Shown: positions 19,771-31,070 of the stretch, in pieces
Position numbering within the stretch: position 1 is the stretch's first letter
Layout of the letters: each line of letters starts with the position of its first letter
Source: Laguncularia racemosa
Lineage: Eukaryota; Streptophyta; Magnoliopsida; Myrtales; Combretaceae
Assembly (NCBI GenBank): GCA_037954665.1
Contig: JBBMOL010000453.1
Location: 62,001 to 126,000 of the forward strand
Length of the DNA stretch: 64,000 nt
Direction: 5' to 3'
Program-made: the position numbers and the translations under genes
Notes under the pieces: generated by a model
Seen by the model: only the letters and a program-made list of their open reading frames with translations
What the model was told of the DNA's origin: nothing
Databases searched by the model: none

Positions 19771-21368
19771 ATAAATAAATAATATAAGGTTCTGGGCAAT
19801 TTCACAATTATGAATAATGAATGGGGGTAGTTTTGTCTTTTCTAATGGGACAATCTATTTATGCTAACTGACTTAGGGTTCTCCTCTTTTTGCAAAATCC
19901 AAAAATCCCAACCACTTAGAGGGATTGATTGACACAAAGAGAGAGACAGAAAGAGAGGAGGTGCGTTTAAGAGAAACCTAAAGAGATTTAAGGGAGTAGC
20001 ATGGCAAAGCAAACGTGAATGTAAAGAAAAAGAAATTCTTGGATTGAGGAGTGATACACGGGAAAATTCGATGTAAGTATTCTAAATACATTATTTGAGA
20101 AATAATTACATATCATTAAGGTTTAATGGAGTTTAGCAAATAGAAAGGATTGAATTTAGGGGAAATTCGAGTTAAATATTAGGGTTCGTAGGATTGGTCA
20201 GAGATATACAGGGCCTCCCAACACGGTCATGCTACGACTGTGTTGAATTTACAAAGTGTACTGAGAGATGCAAGACTAATTAACATGGTCGTGTTGCCCC
20301 TATGTTAAAATAAGAAGAACACGACCTCTCAACATGGTCGTGTTTCGACCGTGGTAAATCCAAAAGTCATACCGAGAGATACACGACCTCCCAACACAGT
20401 CGTGTTTCGACCATGTTGAATTAAGAGAAACATGGCCTCTCAACATAACCGTGTTCCAACCAAGTTGAAGCTAAATCCCATCGAAAGATACATGACCCCT
20501 AACACAATCATGTACTAGCTCGTGTTGAACAACACGACCTCCAACATGGTCATGTTAAGTGATAAACATTATTATTATACATCAAATGATCTTCTTAATT
20601 AACCAAATTCCACACAACCAAAATAATTAGTAAAACCTTAGATGACCTAATAGATTAAGTGGAATTAGGAGAAGTATACTATAATTGGATTAGTACTAAG
20701 AGTGATGTCTTGGTGATCATACAGATATTGAATTAGTTTAAGTTTAGGACAAGAAGTGTGTAAGGCTAAGATTCTAGGTACGTGTTTACTTTGTTTGTTG
20801 TATGTGATTGTTAGGAAGTTATATAATGAGTTGTATGTGAAATAATGAAATACTGAAAACATAATGTGAATCATGAAGTAATACTGTATTGTTGGTTGAA
20901 TGAGATATGTTGTTTGTGTTTAGCTCGGCTTAGGGTGTGATACTTATGTACTGAGCTTAAGCTTAACCACCCCTCTCCCCTTCCTATGTTTTTTTTAGCT
21001 GTAGGCAGAAATGATGAAGAACTAGAGTATGATGAGAATAGAAACTTCGTGAGACATTACTTGGATAAGATAGGAAGAGAACACTATTACTATGTAGAGG
21101 AAAAGTGACAAGAATTATGAAATTTTTGCAAATTGATGTTTTATTATTCAATTGAAAGATAGATGGTAGCTTGAGACTTTATGGTTATTAAATTATGAAA
21201 TTTAGAATGACTCATTTGTAAGTCATTTATTTGATTATAGTTACAGTAGTATGATGGATAATGTATTTGAGTAGGTTTTGAAGTATGTTGAAGTTTAGAG
21301 CCTTAGAGTGTTGTTCAGTAGTAGTGACATGTAGTAGGTTGTGATTCTCCTGGTTCTAGGGCATTACA
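19720..21368 (+). repeat. C1 3' LTR (1,649 bp)
   Basis: TGTAATAC ... GCATTACA, near-perfect inverted ends. Contains a TA/CA microsatellite (19737-19770), CTTAGGGTTCTCC-type promoter-proximal sequence, and a palindrome array (20215-20560) built on CAACACGGTCGTGTT with a spacer containing AGAGATACACGACC. The next base onward is antisense C2 RT sequence. Confidence 0.9.
19737..19770 (+). repeat. (TA)n(CA)n microsatellite in C1 3' LTR
   Basis: About seven TA units followed by about nine AC units, near the LTR start. Not present at this length in the LTRs of C2, C3 or C4. Confidence 0.9.
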
Positions 21369-21545
21369 GTTTTTCTTCATTGAGTCTTTCTAGTATGGTT
21401 CTGAGATGTGCTTCATATTCTTCTTTGGTATTGGAATAGATAAGGATATCATTTATGAAAACTACTACAAACTAATCTAGCTAGTCTCTAAGCACTCTGT
21501 TCATGAGGTCCACAATGGCTGCTAGAGCATTTGTCAAACCAAAAG
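21369..21545 (-). pseudogene. pol: C2 RT fragment, palm and start of thumb
   Basis: The reverse complement matches C1 RT around 17250-17420: a LTNALAAIVDLMNRVLRD-like stretch, then NDILIYSN-like sequence around the catalytic box, then EEYEAHLRTILERL. Bounded left by the C1 LTR and right by the D solo LTR target copy AAAAG (21541-21545). Confidence 0.8.
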
Positions 21546-22448
21546 TGATGGGAATCAAAATCCGACAAGACCTATCATTAGGACAAAAATTGAAGGATTT
21601 CAAATTTTAGCAATGAGGGCCCATTTCAAGCAGATCAACCTCGGAATAAATTATTATCTAACCTCTTTTATCTTATTCATGAATTGTATATTCCAACAGG
21701 TATGCTTATTTGGTTTCACAAGGCGATGGATAAACTCACTAAGACTCAGCTTGTGGGTTATCTATGGACTGACCTGAACCGGCGATGAGTTGAACCGACG
21801 GATTCCATCATGAAGCTAGCCTGCCGAAGATTATTTTCTTTACTTGTAATTTATGTTTGAACCATTTATTTTGTAAGCTTTATGGGACATTTTATTTGGT
21901 TGTATTTTACCTTTAGGACCGGCCACCCTATAGTGGCATAGTTGTGATTTTTTAGTCATTCTAACCCTAAAGGGTGCAAGTATAAATACTTGCAAATTAG
22001 GGTTTTTGGGGAGCTTTTTGATATTTGAGAAAAAACACCCCTTTTGCCGTGAGAGAGAGTGCCTCTTTCAAGCAATTGCTCTTATCAATTTCCTTAGTGA
22101 AATTGTGGCGAGTAGGCTTGGATTTGTTGTGTGTTATATCAACAAATTACAAGTTGATCCTAATTCCAAACTAGTGAGTCATATCTGGTGAGGATTTAGT
22201 TACTTTTATGTACTTTTTGTTCTTATGAAATTAGGGTTCTAATTTCGAAATTTGAAAGCACCTTTGAATTGAATTTGAATACCATTTCGTTTTCCCTTCT
22301 AGCAATCGTCATTTGATATATTGTAATTCATCACAATTTCGGAATTTCATTTGGAATATTGAGGTATTTCCCTTCTTGTGGCGTGATACTTCATAGCCAT
22401 TTCTCCCTTCAATTTGATTGTGCTTGAATCCCCCTTTTAGGCACATAA
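21546..22448 (+). repeat. D-family solo LTR (903 bp) inside C2 RT
   Basis: Matches the reverse complement of the D LTRs (30007 leftward): same start TGATGGGAATCAAAATCC and same internal GTGGGTTATCTATGGACTGACC segment. Flanked by exact AAAAG (21541-21545 and 22449-22453). The last bases are ATAA where D has ATCA, so the terminal CA has decayed. TATAAATA at 21981-21988 sits inside a short palindrome. LTR-LTR recombination would leave this structure. Confidence 0.9.
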
Positions 22449-22453
22449 AAAAG

Positions 22454-23420
22454 GCATCACACGAAACTTGTAATGCCCATATCGAGTCCTGAAAGTAGTT
22501 TTCTGTATGTTTTCCTCCTTAATTCTTAACTGATGGTACCTTGATCTCAAGTCAATTTTTTAGATGACTTGAGCTCCTTGTAATGGATCAAATAGATCAT
22601 CAATCCTAGGGAGAGGGTATTTATTCTTGATTATGACTTAGTTTAATTCCCTGTAATCTATACACAACCTTATACTCCTATCCTTCTTCTTGACAAATAG
22701 CATTGGAGCACCCTATGGTGAGACACTTGGTTTAATAAACCCACTATCTTGAAGCTCTTGAAGTTGGATCTTCAGTTTAGATAGTTCAGTAGGTGCCATT
22801 CTATATGGTGCTTTAGATATGGGTGTCATTTTTGGTACAAGATCAATACAAAACTCTATCTCTCTAGATGGTGGTAAACTAAAAAATTCTCGGGAAAAAC
22901 ATCTTTATACTCATTCATTGCTTACATAGTTCTCAATTCCTTAACCGGTCCTATCTCCACTAATAAGGTTGACAATCTTCCTTTATTCCACAACTCGTAT
23001 GTTGGAAGAGTCATAGGCCTTTATGGATCTAACTTGTATACAATTTGCTCCTCATCAGGAAAATCAAACTTAACCACTAGATTGTGACAATCTATAGTGG
23101 CATAATACTTATATAACCAATTCACCCCAAAAATTAGATCAAACTCTATCACCTCTAATACAAATAATTTAGTTGGCATTTTCTTACCATGTATTACAAT
23201 CTCTACATCTTTACACATTTGATCTAATTTCCCCCCTTACTCCAAATGAAGTATTTACAATCATAGCATTCTCCAATACAATAGGTTTTAATCCACATAC
23301 ATTCATAAATACAGGTGATATATAAGAAGGCGTTGTACCCGTGTCAAATAGTATATAGGCAATGTTTGAGTTTATAAGCAGTGTAACTGCTATGGTATCT
23401 TAATCATGGTTATCATGTTG
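22454..23420 (-). pseudogene. pol: C2 RT N-terminal half and protease
   Basis: The reverse complement of 22454-22900 gives the RT fingers (VSPYGAPMLFVKKKDR, RLCIDYRELN-like) and the DLVPKMTPISKAPYRMAPTE lead-in. 23021-23218 is open and ends the protease (LIFGVNWLYKYYATIDCHNLV). The active site LFDTGT is encoded at 23337-23345. Frame changes separate these pieces. Confidence 0.82.
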
Positions 23421-24664
23421 CTACTATTGCTAATGTAATGCAAACACCCTACCATGTGCCCTCTGTTTTGGTCCCACATTCTAATTTCTGCCTAGTGATC
23501 CTCTAAGCGCAGTCCTTATAAGCTGTAAGGCTTGTGGAGTTACAATCGCCTAAGTGTGTTGAGCACCACACTCAAATGATCCGTGTCCTCTTTGCTTACA
23601 GGTGTAGTAGAAAGTCTGAGGGAGGGTCCTTTTAGTACAACTCCTATTGGTATGTCTTGTTTTGCCATAGGAAAAGCATGCCCCTTTTGGCCAATTACAT
23701 TATTGCAGATCATGCGATCCTAAACATCTAGGATATGTTACACCTTAACCTGCCTTATGGTAAGGGAGGTAGCGTTAAAGGTGTAGGCCTAGTTTAAAGA
23801 GGTTTAGGTGCATAAGCCATAAGTTTGGCTTGATATACCACTAGCCTCTTCCCTTTATCTACATAAGATAAGTTGGAAACAAGCTTTTTCTTAGAATTGA
23901 TCCTATTCTATAGGATATTTGTTCCTCTATTCTCTTTTTTCTCTGCTCTAAGTATTTAGCTTTGTCAACTACTCTTTCATAATTAGTTAATTGAAAAGCC
24001 CCTACATCATGTTGTAGATTAGGCTCTAGTCCCCTTAAGAATCTTCTTGCTCGGGAGGCATCATCACCTCTCATCACCTTTGGCAAGAATTTGCTTAAGC
24101 GGTTCAGCTCCACTTCATATACCTCAATAGATTTACTACCCTGCTGGTAGTTATAATAGTCCGCCTCCATTTTATCCCTAATGTTGTTGGGGAAGTACTT
24201 CTCATAAAAGAGTTCCTTAAACCTTTGCCATTGGTCAAGAGCTCCTATTAGTCTGGATATACTAGTCCACCAATCTATAGCTACTCCCTTCAGCATATAA
24301 GCACCATACCTCACTTTTCTACCTTCTGGGACTATGAAGACTTTAAAGGTCCTCTTAGTTTTGGTGATCCAATATTTAGCCTCTATTGGATCATCAACCT
24401 TTGGGTAGAACTCCTTACCTAGTCTTGTAAATTTGTCTAGCCATAAGGTTCCTCTACAAGCCTAACAAGTCTTATAGTCTGCTGCTGTTATTGTGCCAAC
24501 ATTCCCACTAGAGTATTTATAGTCTCTAGCAGCGAAGCAGCGGTGACATTAGCCTGCTCTAGGGTTTCCTGTTGAGGTGGTCTTTAAGGGTTCCTATCCT
24601 CTAGGGCATCTCCACCCTGTCCTACACTAGATGAACCCCACCTGATATTTCTTCTTGTAGGCAT
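23421..24664 (-). pseudogene. gag: C2 gag
   Basis: Starts at 24664 (M-P-T-R-R-N). The open stretch 23859-24314 holds RYGAYMLKGVAIDWWTSISRLIGALDQWQRFKELFYEKYF, SIEVYEVELNRLSKFLP and ARRFLRGLEPNLQHDVG. A zinc-knuckle remnant is encoded around 23660-23740 (CNWPKGACFSYGKTRH), with a stop before it and the same Cys-to-Tyr change as in C1, so that change may predate both copies. RNA-packaging protein of the element; broken by several stops. Confidence 0.83.
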
Positions 24665-25107
24665 TCTATGTAAATTGGGACAGCAGAATGATTCAAGTGT
24701 TAGAATTTATAAGGGGCGTTATACATCTATGTATACTCAAGCTCAAACATATTTATATTCCTATATGAAATTAAATAGGAATATTAATAAATGGCATCCG
24801 CATTTAATATTAAGATTACCACAACATAATAGTTATCCCCTAATTTACCCACTCTCTTCATTCTTATAGATCTATAGATCATTTATTTGATCTTATAAAG
24901 ATTTCAACTTAACTTCTATTGATTGAATCCTATACCTTTTATATCATTAGTTAATTCTAGAAGTCATCAATTAAATCTCTACTTGATCACATCTTAAATT
25001 CTAAAGAGCATCAAAACCTAGTGTTATGAAACTACTTACTTCTTTTCTTTTGATCAAAACCTAAGCTTCTAAGGATCATCAACCTAAAGCTTTGATACCA
25101 TTTAAGT
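24665..25107 (-). other. C2 leader and primer binding site
   Basis: Primer site in antisense at 25089-25100 (rc TGGTATCAAAGC), seven bases from the LTR. The leader matches 1-229 and 37089-37373. No conserved ORF; the open stretch at 24675-24869 is not preserved in sisters. Confidence 0.82.
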
Positions 25108-27175
25108 TATAACATCCTAGAACCTAGAGCATCACAACCTGTCACGTATCACTACTACCGAGCAACATACTAAGTCTCTAAAACTCCAACATACTTCAAA
25201 ACCTACTCATATACATTATCTATCATATTACTATAACTATAATCAAATGAATAACTCACAGACGAGTCATTCAAATTTCATTATTTAATAACCACAAAGC
25301 CTCCAGCTACAATCTATCTCCATAATTTCAATTTAACAATAAAACATCCATTTACGAATGTTCATAATTCTTGTCACTCTTCCTCTATATAGTAATAGTG
25401 TTCTCTTCCCATCTCATCCATGTAATGTCCCACCAAGTTTTTATTCTCATTATACTCTAGTTGTTCATCATTTTCACCTACAGTTAAAATTTATATATAT
25501 AAGAAGGGGGGTGAGCCTAAGCTTTATATGTGAGTACCACACCCACATGCGCATGACACACCACATTAATATCACATGCATATATGCAACATTTATCCTC
25601 AACATATTCACAATGTAGTTCACACATCAACACCAACAAGGAATTATAACACATGGGGTACTCATGACCCCGGTACACACAACATTTGTCCTAGTGGGAA
25701 CTACTACCTCTGCGTGCCCCGTCTAACCCTAATGGGAACTGCTATTGCAGGCTCCGTCTAACCCTAATCTACCTTAGATCATTTCAATACATGGCTCCAC
25801 TAGGGATAATGTGACATACCGATCATCTAGGTAGCCCCTAAGGATTTGCCACTATAAGCCCCTAGGTTAAGCCAATGATAAGCAACATGTCTCATTCCAT
25901 TCACATAACACTACATTACTTCATGATACCACATGATTCACATTATGTCTCAGCGTTTCATTATTTCACATATAACTCATTATATAGCTTCCTAACAATC
26001 ACATATAGCAAACAAAGTAAACACGTACCTATAATACTAGCCTTACATACTTCTTGTCCCAAACTTAAGCTAAGTCAATATCTATATAATCAACACATCG
26101 ATCTTAGTACTAATCTAACATAATATAACTCTCCTAATTCCTTTTATTCTATTAAGTCATCTAAGGTTTACTAATTGTTTTTGTTATGTAGAACTTGGTT
26201 AATTAACTAAGATAATTTGACATATAATAATAATGTTCATCACTTAACACAACCATGTTAGAGGTCATGTTGCTCAACACGGGCTAGTACACGATCGTAT
26301 TAGGGGTTGTGTATCTCTTGGTGAGATTTAGCTTTAACATAGCTGAAACACAATCGTGTTGAGAGGCTATGTTTCTCTTAATTCAACACGGTCGAAACAC
26401 GACCATGTTGAGAGGTCTTATATCTCTAGGCATAACTTTTAGACTTAACACGGTCAAACATGACCATATTGGGAGGTCATGTTCTTCTTATTTCAACACA
26501 GGGACAACATGACCATATTGGATGGTCGTATATCTCTTAGGAAACTTTGTAATTCAACATGGTCGAAACACGACCGTGTTGGGGATCGTATGTCTCTCGG
26601 TATACTTGGGTAAATTAATACAAGAGTAACACGACCATGTTAAATGGTCTTAGATCCCTCAATATATCATTCGAACCCTAATTTTTCTACATTCATTTAT
26701 CTAATCTTCTCATTTTCTAATCCTAAGCTTAATTAAATCTAAAAATACAAATTACCATCTCTTACTTGATTGGAATCTCGCTTGAAACACCAAATCCAAC
26801 AACTCCTGTGCTTGTCAAATCCATCCTTAAGCTCAATTCCTATGAATCCCCGTATACAACAAAACCATTCTATGATTGGGTCATCATTGTTAGAATAGGT
26901 CTCGTAATAACTCTAAATCATTACCTTTTTTGTGCCGTAATATTTCCTTGGATCACTTTAGGTTTTCTTGAAGAAAGTCTCTCTCCCTTTCTCTCTAGGC
27001 AGCTATTGTACAAACATGTAAAAAAGGAGAACCCTAGGTCATTTTCACATATATATAGTCTGACTAAGAAAAGACGAAATTGCCCCTTATCCTAAATGTC
27101 TTTTTACAACTTTTCCATTCATCATATTTTTTACACATATTTATTTATTTATAAATAAAAATAATGTGTATTATA
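25108..27175 (-). repeat. C2 5' LTR (2,068 bp)
   Basis: The reverse complement starts TATAATAC (TGTAATAC decayed) and ends GGATGTTATA, beside the primer site. Palindrome array at 26230-26650 on AACACGACCATGTT. It shares with C1 the AGGGTTCTCC segment (near 27030-27045) and the leftward half with TCTAACCCTAATGGGAAC blocks. Longer than the C1 LTR by about 400 bp, mostly in the 25500-25870 part, which C1 lacks. Confidence 0.85.
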
Positions 27176-28178
27176 GACATACATTCAAAATGAACTTCAC
27201 TAAAAATAGAAGATTACGGGTAAAAGAACCTATACACTAGATAACAATATAATTTTTTACTAAATCAACTAAATAACAAATGCCTTGTTATATCCAAGCT
27301 GCTTCTTAATTTTATTTATCCTACTGAAACATAGTGGAAAGTTATAGATAGAGACCTAAAAGTTCATCCTGTAAGTTCTTCTCATAACTGTTGAAAAATG
27401 CTTGTCTTTCTTTTCAGATATTGATTCTACTTCTCTTAACTGTCATACAAGTCCACGAACTTATGTATATCTACTATATGTTTTCTAACTTGATGACAAT
27501 ATATTGGGCCTACATTACAAAATTTTCTCCTATAGTTGACTTTAGGTTGGACTACTAAATATTTGTGACTGGTCTTTTTGTCAAAAGGCTGATTCAATCT
27601 TGACAGCCAAGAATTTAGATTCAAGTGCCCAAATAACCACTAGAGATTTCTAAGACCAAGAAGATCCAGTAGTCAAAGACTTTTAAAGGCCTAACAAGGT
27701 TTTACTAAACATTCATTGTTATAATTGAACATTCAAGTAGATCGTCCTTGATTTGGTGAAAGGTTTTACTGAACATTCATTCAATTGTTATGATTGAACA
27801 TTTAAGTAGATCTTCCTCGATCTGGCAAAATAAACATTTGCAGTTTCATAGGCAATAGCCTAAGATCTTCATAGTGTAGCAAATTAACTAAGAAACATTT
27901 GCATCCATCTTGAGCTAGGAAGTTGCCTAAATCTAAGCAGAGCATACTCTCATACTTATTCTTATAAGTACTGAAAGGGTCACTTTCTTTTTTGTAGAAA
28001 AATATAAGAATAGTTAGCTTATTATCTTTCTATTTCTACTAAAATAAATTCGGTCAATGTAGATTTTAATACTTAGCATATCTTACTATCTAGTTTAGGT
28101 TAGTTAATTCCTTTTAATATGATTAGATTTGACCAGATTTCTTTCTAGAATAAATTAAAACATCTCTCATATATATTT
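27176..28178. other. Unassigned sequence between C2 and C3
   Basis: About 1 kb of AT-rich sequence with no recognisable LTR, gag or pol motif. The longest ORF (27436-27624, minus, 62 codons) is not recognised and its flanks in the same frame carry stops. Contains one tandem duplication. It could be host spacer or an old element fragment. Confidence 0.5.
27698..27830. repeat. Imperfect tandem duplication, 64- and 69-bp units
   Basis: Unit 1 (27698-27761) and unit 2 (27762-27830) both start GGTTTTACT and share ATTGAACATT and AAGTAGAT. The second has five extra bases near its start. Only two units. Confidence 0.85.
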
Positions 28179-28972
28179 CGTAATACGTGGCTTTAAAAAT
28201 TTTATGTACATATTTATATAATCATAATTATTAAGTAAATAAATAAAAAAATAATATAAAATTAAGGGTAATCATGTAAATAAGCTTAAAAGATAGGAGT
28301 AATTTTGTCTTTTCCTTACAGGACTATATAAGCAAGACTAACCTAAGGTTTCTCCTTTTTGTACATTTTGACCATTTACTATAACAGTCTAAAGTGACTT
28401 AAAGAGAGAAAGAACCCCTTCAGGAAAACCTAAAGCGATCTAAGGAAACATTGCAGCATAATAAAAAGATAATGATTTTAAGTTATTACAAGACCTATTC
28501 TAACAATGGAGACTCAATTAGGGATTCATTTTGGTTGTTTATAAGTATTGAATTGAAGAATGGGTTAAACAAGCGAGGAATCAACCCCATTCGAGTTCCA
28601 AGCGTGAATCTGAGCTAAGTGAGTATACTAGAACCTAACTTTATGTCAAATATGGTTAATGTAATGATAAGTTAGATTAAAAATCATAGCAATTAGGATT
28701 TAAGAGGAATTAGCATAGAAAAATTAGGTTCGTAGGACCATATCGAGAGATACACAGCCCCATAACATAGCCATGTTTCAACCATGCAAACCTAAAGAGA
28801 TATACGACCTCCCCACATAGTCGTGTCACTCTTGTGTTGAACATAAAAGACATACCAAGAGATACACAAACTCCCAACATGGTCGTGTTACTCCCATATT
28901 GAACACAAAAGACAAACCGAGAGATACATGACCTACCAACATGGTCGTATTACTCCCGTGTTGAACACAATA
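28179..28972 (+). repeat. C3 5' LTR, left part
   Basis: Starts CGTAATAC (TG decayed to CG). TATATAA at 28325-28331, then AAGGTTTCTCC. Palindromes begin at 28735 and lie downstream of the TATA box, unlike family A. Ends with the D target copy CAATA (28968-28972). Confidence 0.85.
28325..28331 (+). promoter_or_regulatory. TATA-like box of C-family LTR
   Basis: TATATAA in GGACTATATAAGCAAGAC, conserved in position with the antisense C2 LTR (near 27049-27056). Promoter role inferred. Confidence 0.5.
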
Positions 28973-30007
28973 TGATGTGATCAAAACCAAGTCCAAGAAC
29001 AATCAAATGACTCAAAGAAAACAAATCACAACTTAATTACAAACTGGTCCAATTATGTGACAATTCATGTGATCTCCATTGGAAATTTGATGGAAAACCA
29101 AAGATCAAATGATGCAATTGCAATCTATATATGTAATCTTCACCATATAATAACAAGAATAATTGAATTCTACATGAATCAAACTAAAAAGGATGGATCA
29201 AAACCGTGATATCAACTCCCCCTTCAATTCCAATGTACTCCAACAATAAAATGATATTGATTTCAAGTACTAAAAGAACAATCAATCTTAAGCAAGATAA
29301 TTGTTCTCAAATTACAATCACAAATATGTCCAAGAAACTCCAAATCAACCTTAGCTATGACTCACTAGAGATGAAATGAAAAACAACAAAGAAAGAAATC
29401 GATATGACTCACAATTTCCCCTTGTTGCACTTGCCACAATTCCAATTCTTGGGTTGAAATTGATAAGAGAATTAGAACTAGGATGAACCCTGATTCCCAC
29501 ATGTTAAGTGCTAGTGTTTAATATGAAAAAATGGCCTCCTCAAGCCCTACTATAAGCAAGTATTTATACTTACTATTCCTAGGGTTAGAAAATGGTTAAA
29601 ATTAAAAGTTTACCACTTTAAAGGTAGCTAGTCCTAAATGAAAATTATAATCAAAATAAAAGTGTTCCAAAATGATTACAACATAAATAGTTCGTTCAAA
29701 TGAAAAATATATAAAAGAAATTGGTCTTCAAGATGCCGATCTTCTATAGGATTCATCGGCCCAGCTCATCGCCGGTTAAGGTCGGTCCATGGATAACCCA
29801 CAAGTTGAGTTTGAGGGAGTTTGTCCATTACCCTATAAAATATGATAAGTGTGCCTGTTGGAAAACACAATACAAGAATAATAGAAAAGAGGTTAATTTA
29901 TAAATAATTCTAAGGTCGATTTGCTCAAAATGGGCCCTCATCGCCAAAATTTGAATTCCTTTAGTTCTTGCCCTAATGATAGGTCTTGTTGGATTTTGAT
30001 TCCTATC
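28973..30007 (-). repeat. D 3' LTR (1,035 bp)
   Basis: In antisense it starts TGATGTGATC and ends CCTATCA. TATA box (rc TATAAATA) at 29561-29568. Differs from the partner LTR by roughly 5% in the first 190 bp compared by eye. No CACGGCCGTG palindromes seen. Confidence 0.93.
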
Positions 30008-30615
30008 ATCTCCTCGGGCCTAAAAAAGATTTGTCCTCAAATCTGGTAGATCAAATGCAGTAGAGACTTTGTTTTCTCTTAGAAATCCATTGAAGAAGTA
30101 TCTTTGCAGAATCCTAAAATCTGAAATACCACAGTAGGTAATTGTTTTCTCTCCCCCATTTCTAGGATGTATCTCATCTACAACATAAATAAGGACTCAT
30201 TGTCTACTGATGCTACCCCTATCTCAACCCATTCCATTGATTTTGTTCCCTCTTTTTCTAACTCATTTGTATGGTGCTGATCCTCATAACCCCCTAATGG
30301 TTGGCCCAATTGCTCACTACCCTCTGAAACTCTGAAGGTGAACATAACTGTCTCTGAACAATCTGGCTCTCTGGTGGTCTGCTCGTCTGACTATGATCAT
30401 TAAGATCCTCTGAAGGTTGGTACATCAGTGTTTGACAAATTTTATGCTCTAAGGGTTGGCTCGTGTCACTAGAGCCCTTAAGAACCTTTGAAGGTTAGCA
30501 TACCTGCATCTGCATAGTTTGGCCCTCTGAAGGTTTGATCATGTGGCTATGATCCTCATGAATCTATGATGGTTGTTTTATCTGTCTTTGCATCTTCTGG
30601 ACCTCTGATGGCGAC
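30008..30615 (-). pseudogene. D pol-like tail with degenerate repeats, ending at purine tract
   Basis: Reads RFEDKSFLGPRR-like at the end, beside a short purine tract (rc of 30008-30014). Upstream (30290-30615) are imperfect repeats encoding units like PSEDLNDHSQTSRPPE and PSKVLKGSSDTSQPLE, rich in Ser, Pro, Gln and Glu. Stops occur through 30008-30290. No domain recognised. Confidence 0.55.
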
Positions 30616-31070
30616 ATAGGGTTCAATACTATACGTTTACCATCTTTTTTGAACATATAAGTATTTTTATACCCGTCATGTAATACCATCCTATCATACA
30701 ACCATGGTCTACCAAGTAATATATGGGATGTACAAATAGGAAGAATATCACATTCAAGCTCATCACAGTACTTGTCCCCTATACTGAAGGGTACCCTAAC
30801 CCTTTAGGTCACACAAAGACCATCCTGATCATTCAACCAATGTAATGTATAGGGTTTGGGATGTGGGATAGTTTCAAGTTTCAACTTCGATACTAATGAT
30901 GCAGCTACAACATTAGTACAATTATCACCATTAATAATAATTACACACAAGTTTCCTTGTACCCTACAAGAAGTATAGAACAAGTTTTCTCTTTGTCCCT
31001 CATCAATGGTTTGAAAGGAAGTCATGTCTCGATGCAATATGTTAGTAGACAAATACAATTCACTTGACAT
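30616..31070 (-). pseudogene. D aspartic protease remnant
   Basis: Open from 31070 to 30804 (88 codons), then continuing after a stop. ENLFYTSCRVQGNLCVIIIN and GDNCTNVVAASLVSKLKLE align with family A IIDGGSCTNVVSNF, and HILLGRPWLYDRMVLHDGYK matches the second protease block. The catalytic Asp is Asn and the following Gly is Asp, so it cannot be active. It places D near family A in origin. Confidence 0.75.

Larger units (their letters stand above)
1..21368 (+). mobile_element. C1: Tekay/Del-like Ty3/gypsy chromovirus, 5' end outside window, split by A1 and A2
   Basis: Three collinear pieces (1-514, 9911-10742, 16193-21368) together read leader, gag, protease, RT, RNase H, integrase, chromodomain and 3' LTR. 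The pieces were joined by comparing them with the antisense copy C2, which has the same sequence uninterrupted at both break points. The order PR-RT-RH-INT defines Ty3/gypsy. The chromodomain at the pol end, the long LTR and the tRNA-Met primer site seen in sister copies point to the Tekay/Del lineage; that lineage name is inferred from family features. The 5' LTR lies left of the window. The 3' LTR abuts antisense C2 RT sequence, so C1 inserted into C2. All frames carry stops. Confidence 0.85.
21369..27175 (-). mobile_element. C2: antisense Tekay/Del-like element, RT to 5' LTR; rest beyond C1
   Basis: Reading leftward from 27175: 5' LTR, primer site, leader, gag, protease, RT. The RT is cut at 21369 by C1 and carries a D solo LTR at 21546-22448. 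The remaining pol and 3' LTR must lie left of C1, outside the window. C2 is the reference that proves the A1 and A2 boundaries in C1, because its gag and protease are uninterrupted there. Confidence 0.87.

Noticed and set aside
20215..20560. CRISPR-like array of repeated palindromes
   Set aside because: Repeat units are degenerate and irregular, spacers are themselves related, and the setting is a plant LTR.
25875..26123. Plus-strand ORFs in C2 LTR (25358-25618, 25576-25761, 26766-27095)
   Set aside because: Low-complexity translations inside an LTR, opposite to its direction and absent from sister LTRs.
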